DNA of 64,000 bases, from the NCBI GenBank assembly GCA_003209895.1, contig QCOH01000004.1, forward strand, positions 1 through 64,000. The letters are read 5' to 3'. The notes below the pieces were generated by a model. It made no database searches, was not told the origin of the DNA, and saw only the letters and a program-made list of their open reading frames with translations. Position numbers and translations under genes: made by a program. Each line of letters starts with the position of its first letter. The stretch's first letter is position 1. This stretch comes from Pelagibacteraceae bacterium AG-430-I06 (GTDB lineage: Bacteria; Pseudomonadota; Alphaproteobacteria; Pelagibacterales; Pelagibacteraceae). This document shows positions 41,995 to 51,253 of this stretch, piece after piece.

Positions 41995-42634
41995 TTGTGT
42001 TTTCCTCTTTTTTATTTTCCTCTTGTTTATTTTCCTCTTGTTTATTTTCCTCTTGTTCTTTTGCTTTTAGTTTTTCTTCTTTAGCCTTTAATTTTTTCTC
42101 TCGTTCTTTTCTTCTATTTGCTTTTCCAATCGCTTTCTCAAAGTTGATCTGTGTGCACAAACCGAGAATTACAGGGTCTCTAGCTGTCAAACTTGAAAAA
42201 TTCCAAAAAGTTCTATTTCTTATTAATGATACAGTTCCTTTAGTGCTTCCCACTAATTTTGCAATTTGACCATCAGAAAGTTGTGGAAAGTTTTTTAACA
42301 ACCACAAAACAGAGTCAGGCCTATCTTTTCTTTTTGAAATTGGGGTATATTTTGTTTTTTTTCTGCCTTCAGATATAACTATATTCTCTTTTTTTTTGTT
42401 TAACTTGAGCTCTCTTTCATGATTTTTTGAACATAAATCAACTTCTTCCCTTGTTAATTGTCCAGCAAGAATTGGATTGTACGCTTTAATACCTTTTGCA
42501 ACATCTCCATCTGCAATTCCCTTAATTTCTAATTCATGCAAATTACAAAAATTAGCAATTTGTTTAAAGCTTAGAGTAGTGTTTTCGACTAACCAAACCG
42601 CAGTGGCTTTTGGCATAAAAGGTGCATCTGACAT
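41984..42634 (-). CDS. DUF1013 / TrcR-like cell-cycle transcriptional regulator with repeat tail
   Basis: A 216-residue DUF1013 protein, found across alphaproteobacteria. The core includes MPKATAVWLVENTTLSFKQIANFCNLHELEIKGIADGDVA (helix-turn-helix-like), KRKDRPDSVLWLLKNFPQLSDGQIAKLVGSTKGTVSLIRNRTFWN (second HTH-like) and DPVILGLCTQINFEKAI. TrcR of Caulobacter is the characterised relative I recall. The C-terminal ~45 residues are a charged low-complexity tail built on KQEEN repeats. It overlaps purE. Confidence 0.88.
   Translation of the reverse strand: MSDAPFMPKATAVWLVENTTLSFKQIANFCNLHELEIKGIADGDVAKGIKAYNPILAGQLTREEVDLCSKNHERELKLNKKKENIVISEGRKKTKYTPISKRKDRPDSVLWLLKNFPQLSDGQIAKLVGSTKGTVSLIRNRTFWNFSSLTARDPVILGLCTQINFEKAIGKANRRKEREKKLKAKEEKLKAKEQEENKQEENKQEENKKEENTNEN
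42000..42059. repeat. 15-bp tandem repeat (about four units) in the DUF1013 gene
   Basis: Unit TTTTCCTCTTGTTTA, repeated about four times with few changes (first unit has G to T). On the coding strand it encodes repeated KQEEN. Since 15 is divisible by three, copy-number change would keep the frame. Confidence 0.9.
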
Positions 42635-42638
42635 AAAC

Positions 42639-42866
42639 TTAGTTTTTTACTTTTCTTAGGTTACTGAACTTTTTATTATATTTGCTTACTCTGCCTTTAT
42701 CTAAAATCTTTTGGCTTCCACCAGTCCATGCTGAATGAGATATCGGATCAATATCTAATTTTAGTGTATCACCCTCTTTCCCCCAAGTAGATTTGGTTTC
42801 AAATGAGGAACCATCTGTCATCACAACTTTAATTTTATGATAATTTGGATGAATTTTTTTTTTCAT
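42639..42866 (-). CDS. rpmE: 50S ribosomal protein L31 (cysteine-free form)
   Basis: 75 residues. [53 protein letters not shown] is clearly L31. The ORF track extends 12 residues upstream, but the family starts at MKKxIHP, so 42866 is the start. The zinc-binding CxxC is absent. It lies 4 bp upstream of DUF1013. Confidence 0.95.
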   Translation of the reverse strand: MKKKIHPNYHKIKVVMTDGSSFETKSTWGKEGDTLKLDIDPISHSAWTGGSQKILDKGRVSKYNKKFSNLRKVKN

Positions 42867-42909
42867 ATTAAAATTAATATAATAATATTTTAAATTGCTC
42901 AATAATTTT

Positions 42910-43689
42910 TTAAAGAAAATCAGTTAATTTCTTGTGTATTTTAGAATTAGAGGCTACTAAATCAATTTTTCCCTCGCCCAAACTTTCCCCTGTTAAATTT
43001 TCTATAAAACCCCCAGATTCTTTTACAATTATTGCTCCAGCAGCAATATCCCAGTAATTAAGTTCTCTTTGCCAATATCCGTCATATTTTCCGGCTGCAA
43101 CATAAGCTAAATCTAAAGCAGCACTTCCCGACTTTCTAATATGTGCACGAACTTCCATAGAAATTTTAGTATATTCATCAAGGATTTTTTTTCTATTTTT
43201 ACTTGTAAATTTTGGTCCTCCGGTAACCAAACATGCACTTTTGAAGTCTGATTTATTTGAAACTCTAATTCTTGAATTATTTAAATATGCACCGTTACCT
43301 TTCTCTGCGTAATACATTTCATTTTTTATTGGGTCAAATATTATACCAGATATTACTTCTGCTTTTTCTTCGTACGCTATTGAAATTGCAAAATGAGGTA
43401 ACCCATTCAAAAAATTAAAAGTTCCATCTATTGGATCAATTATCCATCTTTTTTCATTATTCTTTCCCTCGATCTTACCTGTTTCTTCAGTTAAAAATGA
43501 ATAATTAGATTTTTCTAATTCTTCAATAAGTATCTTTTCTACACGTCTATCAGATGCAGTTACAAAGTCTCCAGGACCCTTTTCAGAAACTTGTAATTTT
43601 TCAATTTCACCAAAATCTCTTATAATAACTTTTGAAGCTTTTAAGCAGGCTTTATACATTAAATTGAATTGTGAAGATTTAATTTTCAT
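42910..43689 (-). CDS. suhB: Inositol monophosphatase family protein (SuhB-like)
   Basis: A 259-residue Mg-dependent phosphatase. Metal motifs: FLTEETG (Glu), [19 protein letters not shown] (DPIDGT) and [19 protein letters not shown] (WDxAA). It belongs with bacterial SuhB/IMPase proteins that hydrolyse inositol phosphates and assist rRNA transcription in E. coli. It is 2 bp from efp. Confidence 0.92.
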   Translation of the reverse strand: MKIKSSQFNLMYKACLKASKVIIRDFGEIEKLQVSEKGPGDFVTASDRRVEKILIEELEKSNYSFLTEETGKIEGKNNEKRWIIDPIDGTFNFLNGLPHFAISIAYEEKAEVISGIIFDPIKNEMYYAEKGNGAYLNNSRIRVSNKSDFKSACLVTGGPKFTSKNRKKILDEYTKISMEVRAHIRKSGSAALDLAYVAAGKYDGYWQRELNYWDIAAGAIIVKESGGFIENLTGESLGEGKIDLVASNSKIHKKLTDFL

Positions 43690-43691
43690 TT

Positions 43692-44255
43692 TTAATTAAC
43701 TTTTTTTACATACTCTAAAGTTCTGGTATCTAAAATAATTTTATCTCCTTCTTCTATAAAAGGCGGAACCATTACATCTACTCCATTAATAAGTTTTGCT
43801 GGTTTATATGAAGAAGCAGCCGTTTGACCCCTTACTACACCTTCTGTATTATCAATAACACACTCAATATTATTTGGTAATTCAACGGAGAGTGGTTTTT
43901 CCTCAAGATATGAGATTGTTACTTCAATATTTTCAGAAAGTAGTTTTAATTTATCACCTAGAATATCTGATTTTAAAGAAATTTGTTCAAAAGTTTTTGG
44001 TTCCATGAAAAAACACTCTTCATCACTTGAATATAAAAAGTTAAACTTTTTTTCTTCAAGTTGAGCTCTTTCTATGTTTTCACTTGATCTGAAACGTTGA
44101 TTTAGTTTTGTTCCTTTTGTTAAACTTTTTAACTCTACCTGATTAAAGGCTCCACCCTTCCCAGGTTTTACATGTTGAGACTTTAGTACTGTCCAATGAT
44201 CATTATTAAACTCAATAATCATTCCAGGTTTAATTTCGTTTCCTTGTATTTTCAT
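43692..44255 (-). CDS. efp: Translation elongation factor P
   Basis: A 187-residue EF-P with the three OB-like domains. The tip loop is VKPGKGGAF, with Lys at the modification site (K33), the type usually lysylated by EpmA/EpmB rather than rhamnosylated. EpmAB are not in this window. The C-terminal GDKIILDTRTLEYVKKV is canonical. It relieves ribosome stalling at proline runs. Confidence 0.96.
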   Translation of the reverse strand: MKIQGNEIKPGMIIEFNNDHWTVLKSQHVKPGKGGAFNQVELKSLTKGTKLNQRFRSSENIERAQLEEKKFNFLYSSDEECFFMEPKTFEQISLKSDILGDKLKLLSENIEVTISYLEEKPLSVELPNNIECVIDNTEGVVRGQTAASSYKPAKLINGVDVMVPPFIEEGDKIILDTRTLEYVKKVN

Positions 44256-44861
44256 TTATTTAAGTTTTTTAATAGCTTGTTTTGGTTTTAAGCGTGGGTT
44301 ATTCCAAATATAACTTGATATTGCAAGATAATTTACTCCTAAATTCCTCAAAGTTTTATAATTTTTATTGTTAATTCCACCAATGGCAACAATGGGCAAG
44401 CTAGTTCTTTTTTTAGACCATTTTATTAAATTTTTTCTGGCCTTTTTAGCACCAGGTTTTAATTTTGATTTAAAAAATGATCCCAATGCTAAATAATTTG
44501 GTTTTTCTTTTAAAGCATCTAAAATTAATTTTTTTGAACCATGGCATGTTATACCTATTATTTTATTACTTTTAAGTAATAACCTTGCATCCTTTATTGA
44601 TCCATCAGATTGACCTAAGTGGCATCCATCTGCATTTATTTTCTTTGCTAATTGTGGGGAGTCATTAATTATAAGTTTAACGTTATATTTTTTTGTAATA
44701 GCTTTAACTTTGTAAGCAATATTCACCACTTTAATATCAGAGTGTCTTTTAAGTCTTAATTGAAAGTACTTTACTTTTCTTGAAGCCAAAACATCATTTA
44801 AATCTTTAAAGAAGTTTTGCTTGATTATTACTGGGGATATTAAATATAAAAATCTTCTCAA
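44256..44861 (-). CDS. thiE: Thiamine-phosphate synthase-like protein (ThiE/TenI family)
   Basis: A 201-residue TIM barrel. FQLRLK (~35), LIINDSPQLAKKINADGCHLGQSD (diphosphate/Mg site), IGITCHG, YLALGSFFKSKLKPGA and PIVAIGGINNKN follow ThiE order. It is basic and divergent, so a TenI-like role is possible. With thiD at 62.8 kb it could join HMP-PP to the thiazole. No thiC is in the window. It starts 2 bp after the aldolase gene's stop on the same strand. Confidence 0.82.
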   Translation of the reverse strand: MRRFLYLISPVIIKQNFFKDLNDVLASRKVKYFQLRLKRHSDIKVVNIAYKVKAITKKYNVKLIINDSPQLAKKINADGCHLGQSDGSIKDARLLLKSNKIIGITCHGSKKLILDALKEKPNYLALGSFFKSKLKPGAKKARKNLIKWSKKRTSLPIVAIGGINNKNYKTLRNLGVNYLAISSYIWNNPRLKPKQAIKKLK

Positions 44862-44863
44862 TT

Positions 44864-45880
44864 TTAAGCGGTGAAACTTTGCTCAAGTTTTTCGTTCCAT
44901 TTTGCTTCTGTAGAAGCACTGTTCATTTTAGCTCTGTGGTCAAAAGTTTTTTGAACTTTAATTGTATCTTTCATTGATTTTGCCCATGTTTTTAAAGCTG
45001 ATTGCTGTAGAGCTCTACCATATGAGAATGTGAAGTGAAAAGATGTATCGTTAATTTTATTTATTTCATTTAAGTTTTTCGTAGCTTCTATTTCACCCTG
45101 GCCGCCAGACAAAAAAGCAATACCAGGAACTTCGCTAGGCACATTTTTTTTTAGGCAGTCTAGAGTTTTTTTAGCTATTTCCTCTGAAGTAACTTTCTGT
45201 TTACAATCTGATCCAGGTAGTATCATATTTGGTTTTAATACCGTTCCTTTTAAATTGACATTATGTAGAGCAAGTTCTTTATAGCATTCATCTAAAACTT
45301 TACTAGTTATGTCGTAGCATTTATCTATATTGTGATTTCCATCCATTAAAACTTCCGGTTCAACAATTGGTACCATTTTTGCATTTTGAACAATCGCTGC
45401 ATATCTTGCTAATGCGTGAGCATTTGTTTTTATACACTGTTCACTTGGATGTTTAGATGAGATTGAGTAGACAGCACGCCATTTAGCAAATCTTGCTCCT
45501 AATTTGTAATATTCTTCCATTCTCTCCCTTAAACCATCTAAACCTTCCGTCACTTTCTCATTGTCAGATCCTGCTAAAAGTTTTGCTCCCTTGTCTACTT
45601 TAATTCCAGGGATAGATCCATTTTTTTGAATTAATTCAGGTATAGTTATTCCGCTGCTTGAGGTTTGTCTAAGAGTTTCATCAAATAATATAACACCACT
45701 TATCGATGTTTTCATCGAATTGGATGAGAAAAGTGTTTCCCTAAAGTTTAGTCTATTTTCTTCAGTACATTCAACGTTCACACTTTTTAATCTTTTTTCC
45801 ATTGTACCGGTGCTTTCGTCAGCTGCCAGTATTCCCTTGCCCTTCACAACCATTTTTTTTGCTATTTCAAATATATCCAT
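44864..45880 (-). CDS. Fructose-bisphosphate aldolase, class I
   Basis: A 338-residue class I aldolase of the eukaryote-like type: GKGILAADESTGTMEKRL, FDETLRQ, ARFAKWRAVYSI, PIVEPEVLMDGNH, Schiff-base Lys in TVLKPNMILPG, LSGGQGEIEAT and FTFSYGRALQQSAL. It joins or splits triose phosphates. It is 4 bp after pgk and in the same strand block as tkt, so central carbon genes cluster here; gapA is absent from the block. Confidence 0.95.
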   Translation of the reverse strand: MDIFEIAKKMVVKGKGILAADESTGTMEKRLKSVNVECTEENRLNFRETLFSSNSMKTSISGVILFDETLRQTSSSGITIPELIQKNGSIPGIKVDKGAKLLAGSDNEKVTEGLDGLRERMEEYYKLGARFAKWRAVYSISSKHPSEQCIKTNAHALARYAAIVQNAKMVPIVEPEVLMDGNHNIDKCYDITSKVLDECYKELALHNVNLKGTVLKPNMILPGSDCKQKVTSEEIAKKTLDCLKKNVPSEVPGIAFLSGGQGEIEATKNLNEINKINDTSFHFTFSYGRALQQSALKTWAKSMKDTIKVQKTFDHRAKMNSASTEAKWNEKLEQSFTA

Positions 45881-45884
45881 ATAC

Positions 45885-47078
45885 TTAAATTCTTTTTAAT
45901 GCTTTTATACCAGGGAGTTCTTTTCCTTCAAGAGATTCCAGGAATGCACCGCCGGCTGTTGATAAATGGGTGAAAAACTTTTCCAATCCAGTTTTTTTAA
46001 TTGCCGCAACTGTATCCCCGCCGCCAACAATAGATATTAAGAACTTTGAATTTGTGTTTTCAGCAATTTTTTTTCCAATAGATATAGTCCCAGTTGAAAA
46101 ATTTTTATTTTCATAATAACCAGCTGGTCCGTTCCAAAAAACTGTATTAGAGGAGTCTATTATATCTTCTATTAAATTTATCGTATCTTTTCCAATGTCC
46201 AAAATAATATCATTAGAGTCTAAACTTTTTAAAGTTTTGTAAGTCGCATCACCATTAAATTTTGAAGAAGTATTACAGTCGATTGGTATTATAATTCTAC
46301 ATTTATTTTTTTTGGCTAAATCAATTATTTTCCTAATCACACCTTCAGACCCTCCCTCTAATAGAGACGCGCCAACATTGACTCCTTTAAATTTTAAAAA
46401 GTTATTTGCCATTGCTCCTACAATTATTAGATTCTCAGCTTTTTCTGACAAGGTGGACAATATATTTATCTTGGTTGAAACTTTTGATCCTCCAATTATA
46501 CAAGTAACTGGTTTTTTTTTATTATTCGTAATTAATTCAATTGATTGAATCTCTTTTTTTAAAATTGGTCCCCCAAAACTTTCGATAAATTTTGTAATTT
46601 TGTGAATAGATGCTTGTTTTCTATGCGAGCAAGAGAACGCTTCATTAATAAAAATATCACCAAGATTAGAAAGATTTTTTGCAAATTTTTCATCATCGGC
46701 TTCTTCCTCTTTGAAGAAACGAATATTTTCAAACAACAAAACCTCTCCAGATTTTAATTTTTTTGAGGCATCAATGGCTTTCGAGTCAATATTTCCATCG
46801 TAAAAATTAACTTTTCCTATAAGATTTTTTTCTAAATATTTAAATATTGGTTTAAGAGATAGTTCGGGTACAATCTTACCTTTGGGTCTACCAAGGTGTG
46901 AAAGAAGAATAATTTTTGCTTTTTTCTCTATAAGACTATTTATAAAAGGTTCAACAACCTCAATTCTTGTAGTGTCATCTATTTTTGAATTAGAGATGGG
47001 AACATTTAAATCTAGTCTAACAATGATTCTTTTACCGTTAATAGGCAAATCGTCAGAAAAAATTTTTAAGTTAGACAT
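45885..47078 (-). CDS. pgk: Phosphoglycerate kinase
   Basis: A 397-residue PGK: GKRIIVRLDLNVPI, ILLSHLGRPKG, LLFENIRFFKEEEADDE, GGSKVSTKINIL, MANNFLKFKGVNVGASL, FWNGPAGYYE and SIVGGGDTVAAIKKTG, which hold the substrate arginines and the ATP site. It lies between tkt (7 bp upstream) and the aldolase (4 bp downstream). Confidence 0.97.
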   Translation of the reverse strand: MSNLKIFSDDLPINGKRIIVRLDLNVPISNSKIDDTTRIEVVEPFINSLIEKKAKIILLSHLGRPKGKIVPELSLKPIFKYLEKNLIGKVNFYDGNIDSKAIDASKKLKSGEVLLFENIRFFKEEEADDEKFAKNLSNLGDIFINEAFSCSHRKQASIHKITKFIESFGGPILKKEIQSIELITNNKKKPVTCIIGGSKVSTKINILSTLSEKAENLIIVGAMANNFLKFKGVNVGASLLEGGSEGVIRKIIDLAKKNKCRIIIPIDCNTSSKFNGDATYKTLKSLDSNDIILDIGKDTINLIEDIIDSSNTVFWNGPAGYYENKNFSTGTISIGKKIAENTNSKFLISIVGGGDTVAAIKKTGLEKFFTHLSTAGGAFLESLEGKELPGIKALKRI

Positions 47079-47085
47079 TCGCCTT

Positions 47086-49068
47086 TTATTTATTAAACCT
47101 TGTATTTACAATATCTAAGATTTTATCACTTGTTAAATTTAATAGTTTATAAATATCTTTATAAGGCGCGCTTTTTCCAAAAGTAGTAAGTCCTAGTGTA
47201 ACACCATCTTTTCCTACTAAACTTTTCCATCCAGACTCAGTAGATGCTTCTATTGAAATTTTTAAATTATTCTTTCCAAGCGTTTCCTCTTTATAATCAT
47301 TAGTTTGATCTTGAAATAAATCATAACAAGGGACAGAAACTACTTTTGAATTTATACCAAGCCCAAACAGTTTTTCCTGAGCTTCTAAAGCAATTTCAAC
47401 TTCAGAGCCTGAAGCAATTAAAGTAACTTTTGTATCCTTAGAAGTCGCTTTTAAAACATACGCACCTTTTGAACATTTGTTTTCACCACTTTTGTGTTCA
47501 CTCACATAAGGTATTTTTTGTCTAGACAACGCTATCGCACTAGGACCATTTTTATTTTTTAAAGCTATTTCCCAACACTCAAATGTTTCATTTATATCGG
47601 CTGGTCTAAATACATTTAAATTGGGTATCGCTCTCAAGTGTTCTAATTGTTCTACTGGTTGGTGTGTAGGGCCATCTTCTCCTAACCCAATAGAGTCATG
47701 AGAAAATATATAAATAACTTTCAATTTCATAATTGATGATAATCTCATTGAAGGCTTCAGATAATCTGAAAAAATCAAAAAGGTTCCTCCAAATGGAATT
47801 AAACAACCATATAAGGCTAGACCATTCATTATACCTGCCATTGCATGTTCTCTAACTCCATAATGAATGTAATTTCCTGAAAAATTTTTAGAATTAATTA
47901 CTTTTGAGCTTTCTGTTTTAGTATTATTTGACCCACTAAGATCGGCAGAACCCCCAATTAATTCTGGTAAAATATTTGATATAGAATTAATCACATAAGA
48001 AGAACTTTGCCTTGTTGCCATTTTTGGCTTTGATTGAAAAAATTTTAATTTTTCATCTCCTAATACTTTGTCCAAAGATAATGGAAGCTCTCCTTTCATA
48101 AGTCTATCGTATTCCTCTTTAATTTTATTATTTTTTTTATTCAAAATTTTATTCCATTCCCCCTCTATCATTTCCCCTTTATTCCCTATCTCCCTCCAAG
48201 AGTCTGTTAATTCTTGTGGAATTTCAAAAGGATCATATTTCCATTTTAGTTTTTTTCTCACTAACTTTATTTCATCATCACCCAAAGGGGCACCATGAGA
48301 CGAAGCTTTTCCAGATTTATTAGGCGACCCAAAACCAATGATTGTTTTACAAGAAATTATTGATGGTTTTTTTGACTTATTTGCTTTTTTAATAGCATTA
48401 AAAATTTGCTTAAAATTATGTCCATTTATTTCTTGAAAAGACCATCCGTAGCTTTCAAATCTTTTTTTATAGTCATCAGAAACACTTAAAGAGGTAGGTC
48501 CGTCTATAGATATTTTATTATTATCAAAGAAAACAATTAAGTTTTTTAAATTTAAATGACCAGCTAGACTCATCGACTCATGACTAATACCTTCCATAAA
48601 ATCACCATCACTAGCCACGACATATGTCTTGTTATTAATCAAATCGGATCCAAACCTTTTCTTTAAAATTTCTTGAGCAAGAGCCATGCCCACAGAATTA
48701 CTCAAACCCTGACCCAGCGGCCCCGTAGTTGTCTCAATACCAGAGTCTTTTTGATACTCAGGATGACCTGCACAAATTGAATTTAATTGTCTAAAATTTT
48801 TAATATCATCAAGTTTAATTTTTTTGTATCCCGTTAGGTAAAGCAAAGAGTATAAGAGCATGGATCCGTGCCCGGCTGAAAGAACAAATCTATCTCTATT
48901 TAACCAGCTTGGATTTTTTGGGTTAAACCGCAGGTAGTATTTAAATAATACTGTCGCAACATCAGCCATACCCATAGGCATGCCTGGGTGCCCAGAATTT
49001 GCTTTTTGCACAGCATCTATTGATAAAAATCTTATTGCGTTAGATAAATCTTTTAATTTTGGATCCAC
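47086..49068 (-). CDS. tkt: Transketolase
   Basis: A 660-residue transketolase. Thiamine diphosphate site: GHPGMPMGMADV, TTGPLGQGLSNSVG, and SDGDFMEGISHE...FFDNNKIS. Pyrimidine domain: YGVREHAMAGIMNG and GLGEDGPTHQPVEQLEHLR. It is full length and upstream of pgk. With the short transaldolase it gives a non-oxidative pentose phosphate route. Confidence 0.97.
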   Translation of the reverse strand: MDPKLKDLSNAIRFLSIDAVQKANSGHPGMPMGMADVATVLFKYYLRFNPKNPSWLNRDRFVLSAGHGSMLLYSLLYLTGYKKIKLDDIKNFRQLNSICAGHPEYQKDSGIETTTGPLGQGLSNSVGMALAQEILKKRFGSDLINNKTYVVASDGDFMEGISHESMSLAGHLNLKNLIVFFDNNKISIDGPTSLSVSDDYKKRFESYGWSFQEINGHNFKQIFNAIKKANKSKKPSIISCKTIIGFGSPNKSGKASSHGAPLGDDEIKLVRKKLKWKYDPFEIPQELTDSWREIGNKGEMIEGEWNKILNKKNNKIKEEYDRLMKGELPLSLDKVLGDEKLKFFQSKPKMATRQSSSYVINSISNILPELIGGSADLSGSNNTKTESSKVINSKNFSGNYIHYGVREHAMAGIMNGLALYGCLIPFGGTFLIFSDYLKPSMRLSSIMKLKVIYIFSHDSIGLGEDGPTHQPVEQLEHLRAIPNLNVFRPADINETFECWEIALKNKNGPSAIALSRQKIPYVSEHKSGENKCSKGAYVLKATSKDTKVTLIASGSEVEIALEAQEKLFGLGINSKVVSVPCYDLFQDQTNDYKEETLGKNNLKISIEASTESGWKSLVGKDGVTLGLTTFGKSAPYKDIYKLLNLTSDKILDIVNTRFNK

Positions 49069-49131
49069 TTATTAATTACCTATATAGACTTCAATTCATG
49101 ATATCAATATTATGATATAAATAAAATTAAG

Positions 49132-49455
49132 ATGGAAAGTTTATACAATAAAGAAAAGCAACTTGAAACAGCCTTAAACAAATTAATGAGTTTAAGTAAA
49201 TCGTCCACAAGTCATATTGGAGATATTAATGATGTAATAAATGAAAAAAATCAATTAAAAATAGAAAAAAACGAGATAGAAAATAAATTTAACCAGCTCC
49301 TTGAAGAACATAATAACTTAAAAAGTAAACTAAAAAACTTAGAGGAAGAAAATAAGAAAAATAAGAGGTTTCAGGATGAGCTGAACCAAGATATTAATGA
49401 ACTTAGTCAAGAAACCGACTCATTAGTAGAGGAAATAGACAAGTGGCAAACGTAA
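49132..49455 (+). CDS. Coiled-coil protein upstream of zapA (DUF4164-like)
   Basis: 107 residues, almost entirely heptad-rich charged helix (NEKNQLKIEKNEIENKFNQLLEEHNNLKSKLKNLEEENKK). No membrane segment or enzyme motif is seen. Small coiled-coil proteins at this position before zapA are common in alphaproteobacteria. It overlaps the GTG start of zapA by 13 bp, so it may partner ZapA at the division ring. Confidence 0.75.
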   Translation: MESLYNKEKQLETALNKLMSLSKSSTSHIGDINDVINEKNQLKIEKNEIENKFNQLLEEHNNLKSKLKNLEEENKKNKRFQDELNQDINELSQETDSLVEEIDKWQT

Positions 49456-49889
49456 ATGTAAGATTTAACAATAAAGATTACTTGCTTTCATGTGATGATG
49501 GGCAGGAGGAGGATCTTAAAAAACTAACTAGTTTTTTAGATAAAAAATATTCAGATTTAAAAACAAAATTGGGAAATCTTGGTGAGAATAAATTATTGTT
49601 AATAACAGCAATACAGGTCATAGATGAGTATTTTGATCTCAAAAGAAGAGTAGAATCTCAAAAAAATAATTTTGAAAAATTATCTTCAAAATTTAAGGAA
49701 ATGAAGTCCCTAGCAATTGACTATAAGCAGGTAAAAGATACTGAAATATCAAAACTTAATACAGATTTGGATAATTTAAAAAAGATGGTAGATGATAGCC
49801 AATCAATTTACGAGTCAATGCTTGAAAAAACTACTAAATCTTTAGAAGAAATTATAAGAAATACTGAAAATAAAACAAAAGTTCAGTAA
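49443..49889 (+). CDS. zapA: Cell division protein ZapA, GTG start
   Basis: 148 residues. The N-terminal ZapA domain (VNVRFNNKDYLLSCDDGQEEDLKKLTSFLDKKYSDL) and the LLITAIQVIDEYFDLKRR helix are typical. A longer than usual coiled-coil tail follows (E. coli ZapA is 109). The GTG start lies within the previous gene. Its stop overlaps the folate gene's start (TAATG). ZapA bundles FtsZ filaments. Confidence 0.85.
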   Translation: MANVNVRFNNKDYLLSCDDGQEEDLKKLTSFLDKKYSDLKTKLGNLGENKLLLITAIQVIDEYFDLKRRVESQKNNFEKLSSKFKEMKSLAIDYKQVKDTEISKLNTDLDNLKKMVDDSQSIYESMLEKTTKSLEEIIRNTENKTKVQ

Positions 49890-50434
49890 TGTTCTCAAAA
49901 GAAAAATTGAGAAAAAAATTCACTGCGCTTAGAAAAAATAAATATTTTACTTTTAAACCAAGTTTTTTTAATCCTTTAATAAAAGTAATTAAATATAAAA
50001 AAGAAAATAAAATATCTTTATATTATCCTTCAAACTATGAAGTCGATACTTTAATTCTAGCAAAAATTTTAAATAAAAAAAAATTTACCATATCTCTTCC
50101 AAAAATTTTTAAAAATGGGAGGATGAAATTTATAAACTGGAAAATTCACGATCCTCTTATAGTTAATAAATTTGGGTTTTTGGAACCGACAGTAAGCAAA
50201 AAAAATGTAAACCCAAATATAATAATTGTACCGCTTCTAGCTTTTGATAGGTTTAAAAATCGGCTAGGATACGGTAAGGGGTATTATGATAAATTTTTAT
50301 CCAGTTATTCCAGACGCAAAAAGTCAGTTTTAACAATTGGACTTGCTTTTTCTTTCCAAAAATATAAAAAAATTCCAATAACAAAATCTGATATTAAATT
50401 AGACTATATTTTAACCGAGAAAGGAATTTTTTAA
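49889..50434 (+). CDS. 5-formyltetrahydrofolate cyclo-ligase
   Basis: A 181-residue MTHFS-family enzyme. KEKLRKKFTALRK at the start, SLYYPSNYEVDT, VPLLAFDRFKNRLGYGKGYYDKFL (ATP/folate site) and GLAFSFQ are canonical. It converts 5-formyl-THF to 5,10-methenyl-THF. The zapA-MTHFS order is conserved widely; the 6S RNA often found here has no space, because the genes overlap. Confidence 0.9.
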   Translation: MFSKEKLRKKFTALRKNKYFTFKPSFFNPLIKVIKYKKENKISLYYPSNYEVDTLILAKILNKKKFTISLPKIFKNGRMKFINWKIHDPLIVNKFGFLEPTVSKKNVNPNIIIVPLLAFDRFKNRLGYGKGYYDKFLSSYSRRKKSVLTIGLAFSFQKYKKIPITKSDIKLDYILTEKGIF

Positions 50435-50440
50435 TTAATA

Positions 50441-51250
50441 ATGAATATATTAGTTCTTGGAGATGTTATGGGACCGTCTGGTGTCAAAGCTATCAAAGAA
50501 AAACTACCAGATCTAATTAAGAAAAAAGAAATAGACTTTGTTGTTATAAATGGAGAAAACGCCGGTGACAAAGGCGTAGGTATTACGAAAAAAATATTTG
50601 AGGATTTTTTAAATGCAGGTGCCGATGTTATTACTACTGGAAATCATGTATGGGATGAAAAAGAAGCAATTCAATTTATTTCAAAAGATATCAGATTACT
50701 AAGACCTTCAAATTTAATTAATGGTTCCCCGGGAAATGGTATGGGCATTTATATATCCAAAAACAAAAAAAAAATTGCAGTACTTAATTTGATGGGCAAT
50801 GTATTTATGAAAAAATGTGAAGATGTTTTTGAAGAAGCAAAAAAATTTATTAATAAAATTAAATTAAAACAAGATGTAGATTTTATAGTTGTTGATATGC
50901 ACGGAGAAATAACAAGCGAGAAAATGGCAATGGGCTTTTTGTTTGATGGAAAAGCAACAATGATAGTTGGAACACATACTCATGTACCCACCTCTGATCA
51001 TAGGATTTTGCAAAAAGGAACTGCTTATCAAACTGATCTAGGAATGTGTGGCGACTACGAATCTGTTATTGGAATGAATAGAGAAAACTCGTTAAAAAAA
51101 TTTCTTAAAGATCCATCTGCAAAACATCATTTTCCAGCTTTAGGAGAAGCTACGCTTTCTGGTTTAATTGTTTCAGCCGACGATTCAACTGGACTGGCAA
51201 AAAAAGTACAACCAATAATTTTAGGTGGATCTTTACAGGAGAGAAAATAG
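50441..51250 (+). CDS. YmdB-family (TIGR00282) metallophosphoesterase
   Basis: 269 residues. Metal-binding motifs: ILVLGDVMG, VINGENAGDKGVGIT, TTGNHVWDEKE, VVDMHGEITSEK, VGTHTHVPTSDHRIL and GMCGDYESVIGM. YmdB proteins hydrolyse 2',3'-cAMP-type nucleotides in Bacillus, and their alphaproteobacterial role is unclear. It starts 6 bp after the cyclo-ligase gene. Confidence 0.92.
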   Translation: MNILVLGDVMGPSGVKAIKEKLPDLIKKKEIDFVVINGENAGDKGVGITKKIFEDFLNAGADVITTGNHVWDEKEAIQFISKDIRLLRPSNLINGSPGNGMGIYISKNKKKIAVLNLMGNVFMKKCEDVFEEAKKFINKIKLKQDVDFIVVDMHGEITSEKMAMGFLFDGKATMIVGTHTHVPTSDHRILQKGTAYQTDLGMCGDYESVIGMNRENSLKKFLKDPSAKHHFPALGEATLSGLIVSADDSTGLAKKVQPIILGGSLQERK

Positions 51251-51253
51251 TAT

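Noticed and set aside
49880-49895. 6S RNA between zapA and the formyl-THF cyclo-ligase gene
   Set aside because: The two genes overlap by one base, so there is no space for the RNA.
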